In this document: piece after piece, positions 34,131-61,745 of the stretch
How positions within the stretch are numbered: the stretch's first letter is position 1
Layout of the letters: the number at the start of each line of letters is the position of its first letter
Source: Micropterus salmoides
Lineage: Eukaryota; Chordata; Actinopteri; Centrarchiformes; Centrarchidae
Assembly: GCF_014851395.1 (NCBI RefSeq)
Contig: NW_024040707.1
Location: 4,710,349 to 4,774,348, forward strand
Reading direction: 5' to 3'
DNA length: 64,000 bases
Notes under the pieces: generated by a model
What the model was told of the DNA's origin: nothing
Database searches by the model: none
The model's input: the letters and a program-made list of their open reading frames with translations, nothing else
Made by a program: the position numbers and the translations under genes

Positions 34131-34600
34131 CTTATACACCTATGAACCTGTTTTGTATCCTCAATTTCTTTCTTAAATTTTCAGTAAGTGTCACATTTCA
34201 GCTGAAAAGTATGGCCCATTTTTTGGGCTGTAAACAATCTGAACCAAAATGTAGCCTATTTATTGACAACTTAAAACTGCTAATCTGATTATTTAAACTA
34301 TTTATTACTTAAGCTACCTATTAACTCAACTGCAGACTTGATGGGTTATTATTAAGTGAGACACTAAGGGTCATGTATGCATCCATCTACCAAAAAGAAA
34401 GACTAAACATCTGGATTTTTCCCACAACCTGGCCACCCTGGTCTTAATAGCCTATAAGTAGCATAATCTATAAAGCATTAGTAAATAGTTTGTTAATCAT
34501 TAATAAAGTCATTAGTTACAACTTATGAACCTTTTATAAAAGGGCAGTAAAAGTAAAACAAAGAAAAAGAGTTTGAGATTTATGACGCCTATTGCTCGAC
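34131..34600. other. ptk6 upstream flank
   Basis: AT-rich; no gene or named repeat is seen. Confidence 0.5.
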
Positions 34601-34822
34601 ATAAGGAAGTTGTTGTCAGCCCTTTGGGCGCAGTAGTCAGGAGTCACAGTCTCAACAAGACGAGCCGAAACGCAGCAGTTTCTCTGTAAAGACATTCTGA
34701 GGATTCTCAGCGCTCCATCCCCTCTACCTGTTCAACAGGTGTAGCCGGTGTTCTCTCGGCGGGCGCGCTCAGAGACAGACGCGAGGGACAGCGGCTCTAA
34801 GCGGGGTCATTCATGGTCATCT
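34600..34822 (+). promoter_or_regulatory. ptk6: ptk6 promoter-proximal region / 5' UTR with short uORF
   Basis: GC and CpG content rise here and continue through exon 1. An upstream ATG at 34813 opens a 5-codon frame (MVIYG) that stops at 34828-34830, overlapping the ptk6 start codon in another frame. The transcription start is not determined. Confidence 0.5.
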
Positions 34823-50467
<15,645 letters not shown>

Positions 50468-50540
50468 TTTGTTAGATTTTTTTTTTAATTCTCTTCATAT
50501 CCTGACAGCAATCAATAAATGAAATGCTCTGACACACAAA
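50468..50540 (+). terminator. ptk6: ptk6 3' UTR and polyadenylation signal
   Basis: AATAAA at 50514-50519 lies only 47 bases after the stop codon, predicting a very short 3' UTR. A later signal inside or beyond the hAT element at 50870 cannot be excluded. Confidence 0.6.
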
Positions 50541-50869
50541 AACAAGGCCAATCATTTCATTCGGTCTGAATGAAACAGCGCATGAAAAATTTTGGGAGAG
50601 TAGCTTTGGGGGAAGACTGGAGGGGAAGGGGGAACATTGCCCACTTCAGCTTTAAATATGTGAATTTGGGCTCTACTGCGTTTCCACTATTTGACATGTT
50701 ATAGCCCAATTGATTTAATCAGTTAATTGAGACAATAATGCAGCAGATACTAAAGATTACTGTGTAATGTAACTCTAATTTTCTTTTGTCTGACCAACAG
50801 ACCAAAACTGTCCATACTGCACTGAGATGGGTAGCCACTGTCAACACAGAACAGCCAACGTGTTCTATG

Positions 50870-51543
50870 TAGGGCTGGGGCGATTCGTCGACGTAATCGA
50901 TTACGTAAATACGTCGACGCGCGTCGCTGCATCCGGTGTGGGATTCTCCCGGACAAGCTCCAGCTACAAAGTTTGGAGTATTTCAGACAGACACTCAACA
51001 ACGTGCTGCTCCGTGCAGCTCTCTGAACTGGAAACAGCTTCACTGCAGCACAGCTGCTGTCCACAAATACGTGAAGCAGCATGAACCCTTGAAACGAAAG
51101 TATCCCGGAGCACTTTGTCGAGACGGCAGCACCGCAAATCGTGTTTACTTTCTGTCGCCACACACGCACGGCACATTGTCAGCACGAGCACACGTAGTCC
51201 GTTAAAATGTTTATTGCCTTCATGTTAAAAGTAATATCTGCCCCACTGCTGTCATGGTAACGTAACAATTAATTTTTTAATTTAATTAATGTCTGTTATT
51301 GTTATTATCACATCACAGCAGTGACGTGGAAATTTAAGATTTGCTGCTAATTGTCATTGTTCTAATGTGCTTCATCAGGATGATTGAATAAAATATAGAT
51401 TTATTGATTAGACATGTTTTTGATATTTATTTTGGATAAATTGGTATGTTAATCGAGTAATAGGCAACTTTTCTTTCTTTAGAATAAACAAAATTAGTCG
51501 TTAGATTAATCGACTTGAAAAATAATCCATATGTACAGCCCTA
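50870..51543. mobile_element. hAT-like element with perfect 8-bp target duplication
   Basis: The ends are TAGGGCTGGGGCGATTCG and ...TGTACAGCCCTA, flanked by identical GTTCTATG at 50862-50869 and 51544-51551. It is 674 bp. Near the left end is a CG-rich set of short inverted 'cgtcgacg' words (50888-50925). A + strand frame at about 51030-51110 reads HCSTAAVHKYVKQHEPLKRK, which vaguely resembles the His part of a BED zinc finger of hAT transposases. It is probably a non-autonomous derivative. It starts about 400 bp after the ptk6 stop. Confidence 0.9.
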
Positions 51544-51551
51544 GTTCTATG

Positions 51552-54179
51552 GTTTGTTATAATTTCCTACAGAAAAATATGTTGCATCTCTTTGTTAGAT
51601 TTCTTTGTAAACCTTTTTGAATTCAGACACCACTCTTAAAATCAGAAATAAGATGAAGGTTTGACAACATGTACATGGATTTTTTGGGGAGACAGGTCTG
51701 AAGGTTTACAGCCGGCAGGGAGCCGTGAAACCACCAAGGCCAAGAATGAACTTTGAAACTCAGGTTTTAGTCCTTATTTTGTCAACAGCCTTCGTCTATT
51801 TGATGTTGGATGAAATTGAAGTAGCACAAATGTTGTAGAGAGCTCCAACTAATAATTCTGAGAGGTGACAATCTAAGGAGTTAAAGAGAAATATACACTA
51901 GCAGTAAGTGAATGACTTGTAAAAGTTAATTTAACATTTAAACAAACTCAACTAATTTCTCACTTGTTGATAAACTCAATATGTGACAGCTGTCTACAAT
52001 ATTTAGCTTTGGCCAGCAAGGGGCAGCAAAGCCACAGTATCTGAGGATCTATCTTCTAACTAAAGCATGAAGAGTGACATTTTTCATTGCACAAACGAGT
52101 TACTTGTTTTCCAGCAATACATACTCATACTCTTTCAACAGATCCTCTCAAATCAAATCCAGCATTCTCTTAACTGCTGTAAACTAGAAATACTCCATTA
52201 ACCAGCAAAACTGATGAGTAATTACATGAAAACACATGGAGAAAATGAATCCCCAGTCCTCCAACAAGATCACCCCCTTGCTTTCTCTCAGTTACTGTTT
52301 GCATCAGTGCTATAGATGAGTGTGCGACACCGTGAAATAACATGGTCCTGAGGAAGTCTAATTAACCAGATTAGAGGGAGGTCTAAAACAATTAGCATTT
52401 TCTGCTTTCCTTTGCGGTTAAGCATCATTTTGTGGGGAGCCCACAATCACAGGTTACGTTAATAGTCACTGCCATAGATAGCATGTGGACTATTACAAAC
52501 AATTCTGTAAAAACATGCAAATGCACATGTTGGCAGCAAGTTACAGTTTAACAGGTAAAATAAAAAGGATAGAAGGCAAATTTTCAAAGATTTTCTTGGT
52601 TACTTTGGCTTAAAAACAGTATCAAAAGCCATAATAAGTGTAGTGACGCTGGCTATGGAAAACACTTGTGTGAAGAGAGTGAGTTGCAGGTCACGTTTTG
52701 TTTCCAGTTCTTTTGAATGTTGCTCATGCATGTTGCTGATAAAATGCCTGGTAAGATTGTTTTCAGTGCCAGATCTCTTCACCGCAGCCCTTGTCGAACA
52801 ACACGGACTACTGTCCCATTTAAAATGACTGATGGCTTATCAAAGCACCTGCCTCACCCAAACTCATATCACTTTCAACCTGGTGCAAACACAACATGAC
52901 TTGCTGCACATATGAACAGTCCTCTGTATAGGCTTAATTTTGTATTTTGCTATATTATTAATAATTAGTATTTATTTTATATTAATAAGTAATGAAAAAT
53001 GATTGTTTCTAATGGACACTTTCAGTATGCATATGCATTTAGTTCTCAGCCATAAACCTTTTTATATACAGTCTATGCCATAAACACACTGTTGTGAGTG
53101 AGTGAGTGAGTTCCAGACTGTGGGTGTTACATTCCCTCTCGTCTGCTACTGGAGTTAACTGGGTCAACACCACCTAACATTTGACACCTATATCCTCAAT
53201 CACGTTGTGGTTCAAGTTCAAAATCAAAACCCTTTTATTATTTTTAAAATACAGTTTTGCTAAACACTTCATAAATACCGACAAACTTGTATTACAATGA
53301 GAACAAAAATGTAAAATTTGCATGTGACGATAAATTAGTTTTGTGTGTTGTCTAATGTACATTTAGGAAATCAGTCACTGATCCCAGTAGAAAAAAAATT
53401 TAGTTGATTTTTTAGTCTTGTCAAAAAATATTGGAAATCATACGTTAGAGATTCAGTTTACCCAGAAACGCAACAAATCATCACATTTAAGAAGCTGGAA
53501 ACTGAGAACATTCTGCATTGCTGCTTGATAAAAATAGTTGAAATGATTTGAAGTGATTAATTAGGGATCATTTCAGCATTAATATATTATTTGGAAAATA
53601 TGTTTCCAGACAGCTTTGAATATTTGGCTTTGTGAATGAAACTGCAGCTCTTACACACTTCATTTGTCTTCACAATGAGTTCTCTACCTCATTCTAATGA
53701 TGATGCAGCATTTTTAGAAAGTACGCCCTTGCATAAAAACCACCTGCATACACATGTATACCCGAGACCACATGTGGGCTACTACTTGAAGGCAGTCTCT
53801 TGGATCAGTGCCCCAAAATGTATGTGTGTTAGTATGTTTAATATGTGACTCCCTATCCTCTTGTTCACCCCGCCCAGTTAAACCAGTTCAGACCAGAATA
53901 GATCAGATCCAGGTGGATCCAGTGACATAAATAGAAACACACTGTCATCTTATCTGTGACCTCAGACATCAAAAAGGTCAAGAGCCTTTTGAGTGATGTT
54001 ATAAAACGTTTATATGGTGGTTCATAGAGACACCTCACACAGAATTCAGTTCAAAACTTGACCGACCATTATAAACCAAGTAACAATGGAAAACAATATT
54101 TCTCTCACTCTACGTTTCCAGTTACCTCACTGCTGAAACTAACCTGGGTTAATTTGACAAAAGAAAGTAATGGACCCTA
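51552..54179. other. Downstream intergenic DNA
   Basis: No gene is recognised. A decayed MITE piece at 53370-53590 shares 'cacatttaagaagctgga' with the 37 kb copy. GAGT repeats occur at 53097-53111. Reading frames are short. Confidence 0.55.
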
Positions 54180-54880
54180 AATAATCACATGTCACAATCT
54201 TCATTTCTGTGTGAAGTATGGAGCTGAGAGGCAATTAGCCTAGCTTAGCATGAAGACTGAAAGCAGAGTGAAACGGGTATCTGTGAAGGTTCTTAGTCAT
54301 CCGGGTCATAGTTATCCAAAGAAGGTTAAAATCAAGAGCAACTGCACTTGGTGAAAGATACTAGAAGACGTTTCGTCCCTCATCCAAGAGACTTCAGTTC
54401 TGACTGACTGGTAGGGAAACTAAGCTATTTAAGCTCAGTGGGGTCGTTTGCCGGGATCGTCGATGACGCTGGTTCGTGAGTGCTCCTGGCTGTTGTAACG
54501 CCAGTCGTTATGGTCATTAGAACCACACGAGTCACAAGTCGGAACGACCATCGTTGGAATCTTAACCTGAGGCCAAGAGGTTAACAGACAAAATACAGCA
54601 ATCAACACCTCTAAAGCTCACTAATCAAAACATTGCATCTTGTTTGTTTAATCCGTATACATGCCAAAAATGCCTTTGAGCCATTTCTTGGTGAAGCACA
54701 AAAGGCAGGTCGAGGGCCAATTTGGAGCAGATGCGTTTCGACAGCCAAAGAAATGCTAACGTCAGGGGCTGGGGTCAGGATCATCGTAACCAACAAGACA
54801 AACTAAAACTGTGTTTTAAACTTGTTGTTAAGTATTTCTTAGCTGTTAGGTAGCATGCTGTTGGTCAGCTAACCCTAGGT
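54180..54880. mobile_element. Foldback-MITE-family copy split by a later insertion
   Basis: The left part (54210-54280) carries 'ttagcctagcttagcatgaa' and 'gactgaaagcagagtgaaac'; the right part (54600-54660) carries 'aacacctctaaagctcac' and 'cttgtttgtttaatccgta'. These are adjacent in the copy at 13996-14530. About 280 bp (54287-54570) separate them and do not belong to the family. Confidence 0.6.
54287..54570 (-). mobile_element. Probable Penelope-like retroelement 3' end
   Basis: The stretch contains 'tagaagacgtttcgtccctc', 'catccaagagacttcagttc' and 'atcgtcgatgacgctggttc'. From memory this is the conserved 3' non-coding tail of fish Penelope-like elements, here on the minus strand. It interrupts the MITE copy. 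No coding part is present, so the family call is an inference. Confidence 0.45.
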
Positions 54881-54889
54881 TCGCGTTGG

Positions 54890-56400
54890 TGTACACACAT
54901 ACCCCCTTTGTATGTGTATTTTTAGCCATCATGTGGATCTGTTGGTTGATCCACCACTTTGGTCCAGACTGAACAAGTATCGGATGAAACTGCTATCAAA
55001 TTGTCTACAAGCATTTATGGTCCCCAGAGGATGAAACCTAATGACGTTGGTGATCCCCTGACTTTTCCTCCAGTGCTACCAGCAGGTGGGCATTTTTGAG
55101 GTTTTAGTTAAATATCAACAACTACAGAATGACTTTGGCAATCCCTTAATTTATCCTCTAGCGCCTGTGGTGGGAATGAGGGTGTTCAAATAAACAGCTC
55201 AGGCAAGCGCTTGTTCTTTCCTGAGCTGTTCTGTGAATTTTATTCAAGTCTTCTGCAGAAGGAACTCACTGAGACACACGCAGACACAGCACGTGCAGCT
55301 TTTAACCTTATCTCAGGGTCGGAGCACTATCTCATCATGGGAACATGATGTCTATGAGGCTGATGTGTATGGTTTGGAGTGAAATTTCTCAACAAACAAT
55401 TGTCTTGCCATCAAATTTTCAGCCATTCATGTTCCCCTCTTTACGCCATCATCGAGTCAATCATTTGGTTAATATCTACAAACATTCCCATTTGCCTCAG
55501 CAGTACTGTGTGAAAAAAAAAAAATAGCATGCTAACATGCTAAACTAAGATGGTAAACATCACACCTACTTGTTGAACTTTAAAACAGCTAGGCTGACCA
55601 CCTCCTTGTTAAACAGCAAACATACATATTAGCGGGGCCGGGATTCAAATTAATTAGTTTTTTTCCCCAGACATGAAAAATACTGATATTTTTCACAGGT
55701 AAGCAGTTAATGCTCAAACGACAAACACATTGTAAAATTTTACTCAAGACAGTCTGTTCCCTGATGGTCAACATCAATGTAGCAGGAGAGCATTATTTTA
55801 ATGTAATTATATTCTGTTTGGCTTGTTTTGCTACTATTTTTCCCATTTTTTTTGGTTGATAAAAATGACTGGTTTACATGGGGGCTTTAAACGAAACGTT
55901 TCAGAACCAATAAGTTAAGGTAATAGTTAGATATACACCAACTACTTAAGGTGATAGGTAAATATACACCAACTACTTAAGGTAATCAGTATATTAATAT
56001 ACAGCCATGAGCGTTAAGAATTTCCGTGTCTCCAACGCAGTGACTTCTTAAAATATACAATCATCATCGTTATCATCATCATCATCATCTCGGTTTCTCT
56101 TGTTCCGTTTTTAAACTGATGGCGTCAGATTACAGCATACGTGGCAGGAGCAGTTCACGCTCTTTCACTCACACACGCGCATGCAGTCTGTCCAGTGTTC
56201 AGTTTGTGATCACATGCTCGGGAAGTGTCCATCCTCCGAACCGGGAAAACAGCCAAACATGTGTTTTTGTACGGTCCAATTGATCTGGTTTAAGGCAGCT
56301 TGAACCCGATCACCCTGAGATGACTGACTGCCATTCAAAGCATATAGGCCTGCACACACATTTTGTTCCAACCTCTCCTTTTAAAAGATGTTTAAGTTCC
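54890..56400. other. Downstream intergenic DNA with repeat debris
   Basis: A segment at 55027-55185 reads 'gatgaaacctaatgacgttg', 'cctgacttttcctccagtg' and later a near repeat of itself; with 'agcatgctaacatgctaaac' (55527-55546) it looks like an old fish repeat also glimpsed at 29560-29640. TCA runs lie at 56058-56088. No gene is seen. Confidence 0.5.
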
Positions 56401-56401
56401 T

Positions 56402-57654
56402 TAGGACTACACAATATATTTCAGCATCTTCATCGAAATGTGCCCATGCGCAATAGTCAAATCGCATGGTGTGCAATGTCAAGCAAGTCAAAATGACTCA
56501 AACGCCTCAACTTTTTTGCTGCTGGATACAAAACTCGCACACTTCTGATTTTCCATGACAAATCCATTAAAAGTCTATCTGATGAAACATAATTTACTCC
56601 GATTTAAGGGTTCTTGGATACACAGAGTTCGTTGCTAGTGAGTGACAAGCAGGCTCTGCATGCACAACGAACCACCAATCACAATACTGTTCTTGATCAG
56701 TTTATCAAACAACCAAAGCAGGCTACTATAGGAACTACTTTTCCTTCCGCCTGTCAAAGTCATGCTTGCGCTAAGGCTCTGTGACTTTGAAGTGAGCAGC
56801 TGCAGCCTTTTACATTTCCCGCGATTGAATACTTACTATGGCTGACAGTCACGGCTGACAGTCACGTCTGGCTGAATTTTAGCCGTGAAGGTAATAATGA
56901 CACCGTGTGTGATGATGTGTGTGCAAAGCCAGTGAAATACTTTGGCAACACTGCTTCGCTAGACATCTGAGATTAAGTCAAAATAATATGATGATGTTAT
57001 GAAGCGACAGTTCTGAGCAGGATATTTTCATTTTAATTAAAGAATATGACAGTAGTTTGATGTCTTGTCATTATGCAGCTATTATTTTGAATTGGTAAGG
57101 CTGCAGCTTAATCTTTATTTCCCTCAAATACAGAAACGGGAGAGGGAGGTCACATTAAACTCGAAATAAAATATGTAAAAAGTATCGGTATCGGCATTAC
57201 CAGCCTGGGTATTACTTGGTATTGGATCGGATAGGAATTAAGTGGTATCGCACATCACTACCCCTTAGTTGTCGACAACTTGAAAATGAGTGAGGCGCAG
57301 GAGAAAACGACTGAAACAGCGGATTTGGTTTCAAAGAGAAAAGAAACTTAGGGGGCTGCAAACAGGGGGATGGTGTAGAGCTGCTCTTATTTTTAATTTC
57401 ATCATTTTGTTTAAAACATGTTTACTGCATTAAATTCAAGAATGTTTTGTCATTAAAAAAAGAGAATACAATATTGTTTATTTTCCACTACAAAATCACC
57501 CCAATATTTCTAGGATGCTTAATTCTTTTCAAATAGAGCAACTGAAGTCATCGGTTGAAAATTCCTGTACTTTTTTCCATCTCGCAATATATATTTATAT
57601 CGCAGAAAAGAAAAATATTGCAATGTCAGTTGTTTTCAAAATCATGCAGCCCTA
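56402..57654. mobile_element. Large hAT-derived element with transposase N-terminal scrap
   Basis: The left end TAGGACTACACAATATAT and right end (inverse) TAGGGCTGCATGAT are imperfect hAT-type termini. The interior is non-coding except a short + strand frame from ATG 57287 reading MSEAQEKTTETADLVSKRK, like the start of a hAT transposase, ending in a stop. A patch of 'tatcggtatcggc' sequence (57181-57260) looks like a nested repeat. No target duplication was detected. Confidence 0.65.
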
Positions 57655-58269
57655 CATCCATTTCATGGTAAATAGCTCTCTTGCCTAGATTGTGCCTGAT
57701 TATGCAAACATTCAGCCACTTAAAAAAGGCCAAGCATTGTCCCAATTCTTCTGTGCAACTATAAACCTATATCCAAACTTCAAAGAGTCATTCAACCACA
57801 AAATCTCAGACACTTTTTTTTCCTCTTTACACTCGCTCACTTACAGGTTTCCATTGAGGGATTAGCAGAAACATTTCATGTGCCTCCATTACCTCCAAAT
57901 AAAGTGGCAGCTAATCTGGCTGCTGTTGGTTTATTAAAACATTTATGGTTGGCTGACTGCTTGTGCCGATTGCCCGATCAGACCTTTCCAAGACCACTAG
58001 ATACGATAATCTTAATGTAAAAAATAAGGTTTTAACAAACTAACTTGAGACTTGACTACTGACTTCACTTACTTGAGATTTAGCTCCCAAGAAGATTTGG
58101 GTTAAAAGCAAAAACATTCACCTTTTAAGTTCTCACCCGGTGAAAGTACTGTAATTTGTTTATGATGACTCAGATATAAGACTTTAAATCTGCTCTGACC
58201 TCTTGAATTATTAAAGCAGATGCCTCTTTGCTCCTACTGTAAAGCCCCAGTTTCCTCTCCTTTAACTCC

Positions 58270-58606
58270 AGATCTAAGATAGAGGAACACTGGAGAGAGC
58301 AACAGTACATTTCAGAGGGAGGGGTGGAGGGAGGGAAGAGACAGCGGAGAGGTCTGCGTCCTCAGCTAATGCAGCTTCAGTCTGTGGACGGGGAGGAGAC
58401 GCACTTCACTGCTGAGAGGAAAAATGAGACAACAAGCAACTGATTGGCTTCCTGATGCTCCATCGTCCCTCCACCCCATCATCCCTCTGTTTTTCAGTGT
58501 TACTCCTTTGAGCATTAGACTTCTGATCTCGTTCTGCATCTTTACTGATGTGTTTCTCAAAGACTTTGATCTAAAGAGACCAATTACAACCAAACATTGA
58601 GCGAAG
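58270..58606 (+). other. Candidate non-coding first exon and promoter
   Basis: A G/A-rich patch (58310-58400) is followed by sequence ending ATTGAGCGAAG|GTAAGACT, a strong donor consensus at 58607. No long frame starts here, so it would be 5' UTR. Downstream of PTK6 other vertebrates carry EEF1A2, whose first exon is untranslated, but nothing in the sequence proves that link. Confidence 0.25.
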
Positions 58607-59729
58607 GTAAGACTTAAACTTGTCTAGCTTGTGTGGATGCTGATTTTCACAATGCAGGAAGAACTATGTAAATGTCCTTGTAATGATCTTTTATTCCCAC
58701 ATAAACATCCTGTTAGCAGTAAACACCTGAACAGAGCTGGAGTTTAACTTGTATCTGAGAGTAAACATAATGCTCCAATGCTTCCTTATTGCTCTGTTTC
58801 ATCACAAAATACAGACTGCAAGGGATTTTGAAAGGGTGGCAAGGATAAACGTTTCTGTGAAAAGCACAGGAAGTGAAGGGAAAGTTATGTGTTGATAAAA
58901 TTAGAAAAGACAGAAGGTCGCATTTAGTTGTGTTTCTTGTCCTGGAAACTTACATGATCCAAGAATAAGAATAGAGTTCAAAGTGGATGATCAACTTTTA
59001 TATTTTATAAATGACTACCGCACAAAGTCATTGGACTAGATTCACTAGAATTTAATCAATAAGATAAGATTTAACCTCTTTGTTATTAATTCATTCATAA
59101 ACTTCGAGCAAGGCCATTTTCATTTCAAAACATTATACACTTTGAAGCACACACTAACCAGTGTTATTTGTAAACAGCTTTTCATTTGCATCTCGTGTTT
59201 CTTGCTCCTAAAATTAGACTCAGTCAAAGTAAAGCACTGCATAACGAAATTACTTTTTAAAGTAACAGGTTTCTGTTTGAGCAAACTTGTATCTCTAAAA
59301 GTGACAATTAATTAATTCAATGAATGAGGTCAAAGCACAATGATTTAATTTGGACATTTGGGTTTCATTTGAGAGCCTTATTATTTGCCTTTGGCCTTTT
59401 GGTTTGGCTTGTAGGGAGAAACTCTTGGCCGGGGTGCAGCTCTGCTCTCGTCCAGCTCCATTTACAGAGGTTAGCATGCATTGCATTCGCTGTACTTTTT
59501 CCCCCCGGGTACAACCACTATGTTTTATTTTCATACCTTTTAGACAGCAACCATGTAATTCATGTTATTTTACTATTAATGAATATTGTAATGTGTATTC
59601 AAAGTTTTGCATAGTCTTGTTATGTTCTACAAGTTTTCTTATAGCCCAACAAATCCCATGACAAGACCAAAAACAACAATGAATGTATCAACTTACTAGT
59701 TACTAGTATATGTCCGCTAAAACAACGAT

Positions 59730-59776
59730 GTTCGATGTTCACCACAAACAAGCGTTGTTTGTGGTGAACATCGAAC
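59730..59776. repeat. Perfect 22-bp inverted repeat with 3-nt loop
   Basis: The left arm 59730-59751 and right arm 59755-59776 are exact inverse complements around GCG. A partial direct repeat (cgatgttcgatgttc) precedes the hairpin. It is too compact for a normal microRNA precursor. No flanking mobile element ends were identified. Confidence 0.92.
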
Positions 59777-61035
59777 TGACCTTTTTGCAACGAATATGAC
59801 ATCCAGAGTGGATGGCTCCCATGAGAGTTTCCGGCCTTTCGGGTCACAGAATGGGTAGTGCAACTGGCAATTCAGACGCAGCTACTGGTAAACCAGCCAC
59901 ATCGCCAACCATGTGACCAGTCTTGGGAAATATCTGAGTGTGAAAGAAATCATTAACATCAACAGACCACGTGCCAAGAGCCACAAAGTTCCTCACAGCA
60001 TTTTGAAAAGGAAAGAAACTAAATAAATTAAACTAGTTTCTTTGCGACTGCGAACTTACTTCCAAATTCAAAATTGTGAACTATGAACGTGAAGTAGTTA
60101 ATTTCAATCTGTGTGAACTAGAAAGGGAAATATTTAACCGTTTCATGGGATTTGTTGACAAGAAAAAAACCAAAAACACAAAATCAGCATTTCCGTTCCG
60201 CTTCTGCCGCAGATATTAGCTGAAGCTCGTAACTAACATCAGCTACACTGTGCTAGGAACAATCAAAAGCTGTGTAGTCAGTCATGTTTTGGTGAAAATG
60301 TGACTGTATACAGGATACTGAGAATATAAATGGGCAGAAGAAAAACAGATTACAGCGCAGAAGTGGTTGACAGCTTCTACTGACACTTGATTTCCAGTTA
60401 AAAAGGGCAAGCTACGAACTTTTCAGAGCCACATTTGCCGTGTGTTTGATACTCAAAACATGTTTATTAATGGAATATTCCTCTAATTCCTTTAAGATAT
60501 TGACAATGACGTCTGGTATCACCTCCTACTGCAACATATATCAAAACCTAAGACACAATTAGAAATGTTTATATGCCAAATTTACTTTATTTCAACATTG
60601 TAAAATGGAACAAAAAAAGAAGCAACTCTGTAGCAAAGCGTAGGTCAAGCATTCTGAGTTTACTCTGCAGAGGAGAGGCTGCATGGCCCACAAGTGAAGG
60701 ATGTTACAGTCTTTATGAATATGTGTACTCAAACTGTTTGATGTAATCCACCAGAAAGTGAAGTCCCATCTGAGGTCAGGGGATTTACAGCTTGTTTTTC
60801 TCCCGGCCCTCTAAGAACTTAGTGCTCTGCAGTCTGCTGACAAGGCAAATCTCCTTGGCATCCATGTCATTACTTAGGATTAACAATAAAGACTTGATGT
60901 TTCACAGGCTGCAGGGCAAAGTCTGCTCTAATATTACCAGGGAGTACAGCTGCAGAAGGTGAGGTTTTTATGAAACAAAAACACAACTGCCCACACCAAA
61001 TATAATGTAGCCTATACACTCAGCTATTCTCTGTC

Positions 61036-61745
61036 ATCACAGTTGCATTTTCAGTGGAATATCAAGGGGGAACCATTAGCTTCCATCAAAAGGAAAAATA
61101 CAAAGATTCTGATGAGAGCAAATTTTGCATCTCATTTGGAAACCAAGGTCCCAGAGTCTGGAGGAAGAATAGAGAGGCCCACAATCCAAGATGCTTGAAG
61201 TCCAGTGTGAAGTCTCCACAGTCGGTGTTGGTTTGGGGAGCCATGTCATCTGCTGGGGTTGGTCCACTGTGCTTTATTAAGTCCAGAGTCAGCGCAGCCG
61301 TCTACCAGGACATTTTAGAGCACTTCATGCTTCCTTCAGCAGACGAGCTTTATGAAAAGCTGACAGCTCCAGCAGGACTTGGCACCACTATTGAAGCATC
61401 CTGGTCTTCCATAACACCTCAGCAGTGCCACAGGCTGATAGCGTCCATGCCACGCCGCATTGAGGCAGTAATTCATGCAAAAGGGGCCCAAACAAAGTAC
61501 TTACATATGCATGATTATACTTTTCAGAGGGCTGACATTTCTGTATTTTAAATCATTTTTTTATTGATTTCATATAATCTAATTTTGAGATTTTGAATTT
61601 GGGGTTTTCATAAGCTGTACGCAATAATCATCGAAATTATATCAAATATCTCACTTTGCATGTAATGAGTCTATATAATATTAGTTTCATCTTTTAAGTT
61701 GAATTACTGAAATAAATGAACTTTTGCACGATATGCTAATTTTTC
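61036..61745 (+). mobile_element. Tc1-type element remnant, 5' truncated
   Basis: The segment holds a transposase-derived frame and about 190 bp of 3' flank ending near 'cgatatgctaatttttc', wording typical of a fish Tc1 family tail. No left inverted repeat was recognised. Confidence 0.75.
61054..61551 (+). pseudogene. Tc1-type transposase with internal deletion (open 165-codon frame)
   Basis: The frame reads DESKFCISFGNQGPRVWRK (first catalytic Asp region), SVLVWGAMSSAGVGPLCFIK and then, after SADELYEKLTAPAGLG, jumps to TPQQCHRLIASMPRRIEAVI, the far C-terminal wording of the same transposase. About 60-70 residues expected between, including the second Asp and the last acidic residue, are missing, so catalysis is impossible. 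The frame nevertheless stays open across the deletion. The N-terminal DNA-binding half is also absent. Confidence 0.88.

Larger units (their letters stand above)
57655..61035. other. Downstream intergenic DNA
   Basis: No coding gene is recognised. It contains a possible non-coding exon near 58.3-58.6 kb and a perfect hairpin at 59730-59776, both listed separately. The 96-103 residue frames at 59324-59661 have no domain signal. Confidence 0.5.

Noticed and set aside
34748..34822. In-frame extension upstream of the ptk6 ATG (25 codons)
   Set aside because: It begins with GTG, not ATG, and the residues do not resemble the family; the first in-frame ATG is 34823.
50750..51169. 139-codon minus-strand frame downstream of ptk6
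   Set aside because: Most of it lies inside the hAT element and crosses its left border; no recognisable protein.
59324..59661. Overlapping 96- and 103-codon frames
   Set aside because: No domain, no splice context, and composition like the surrounding non-coding DNA.
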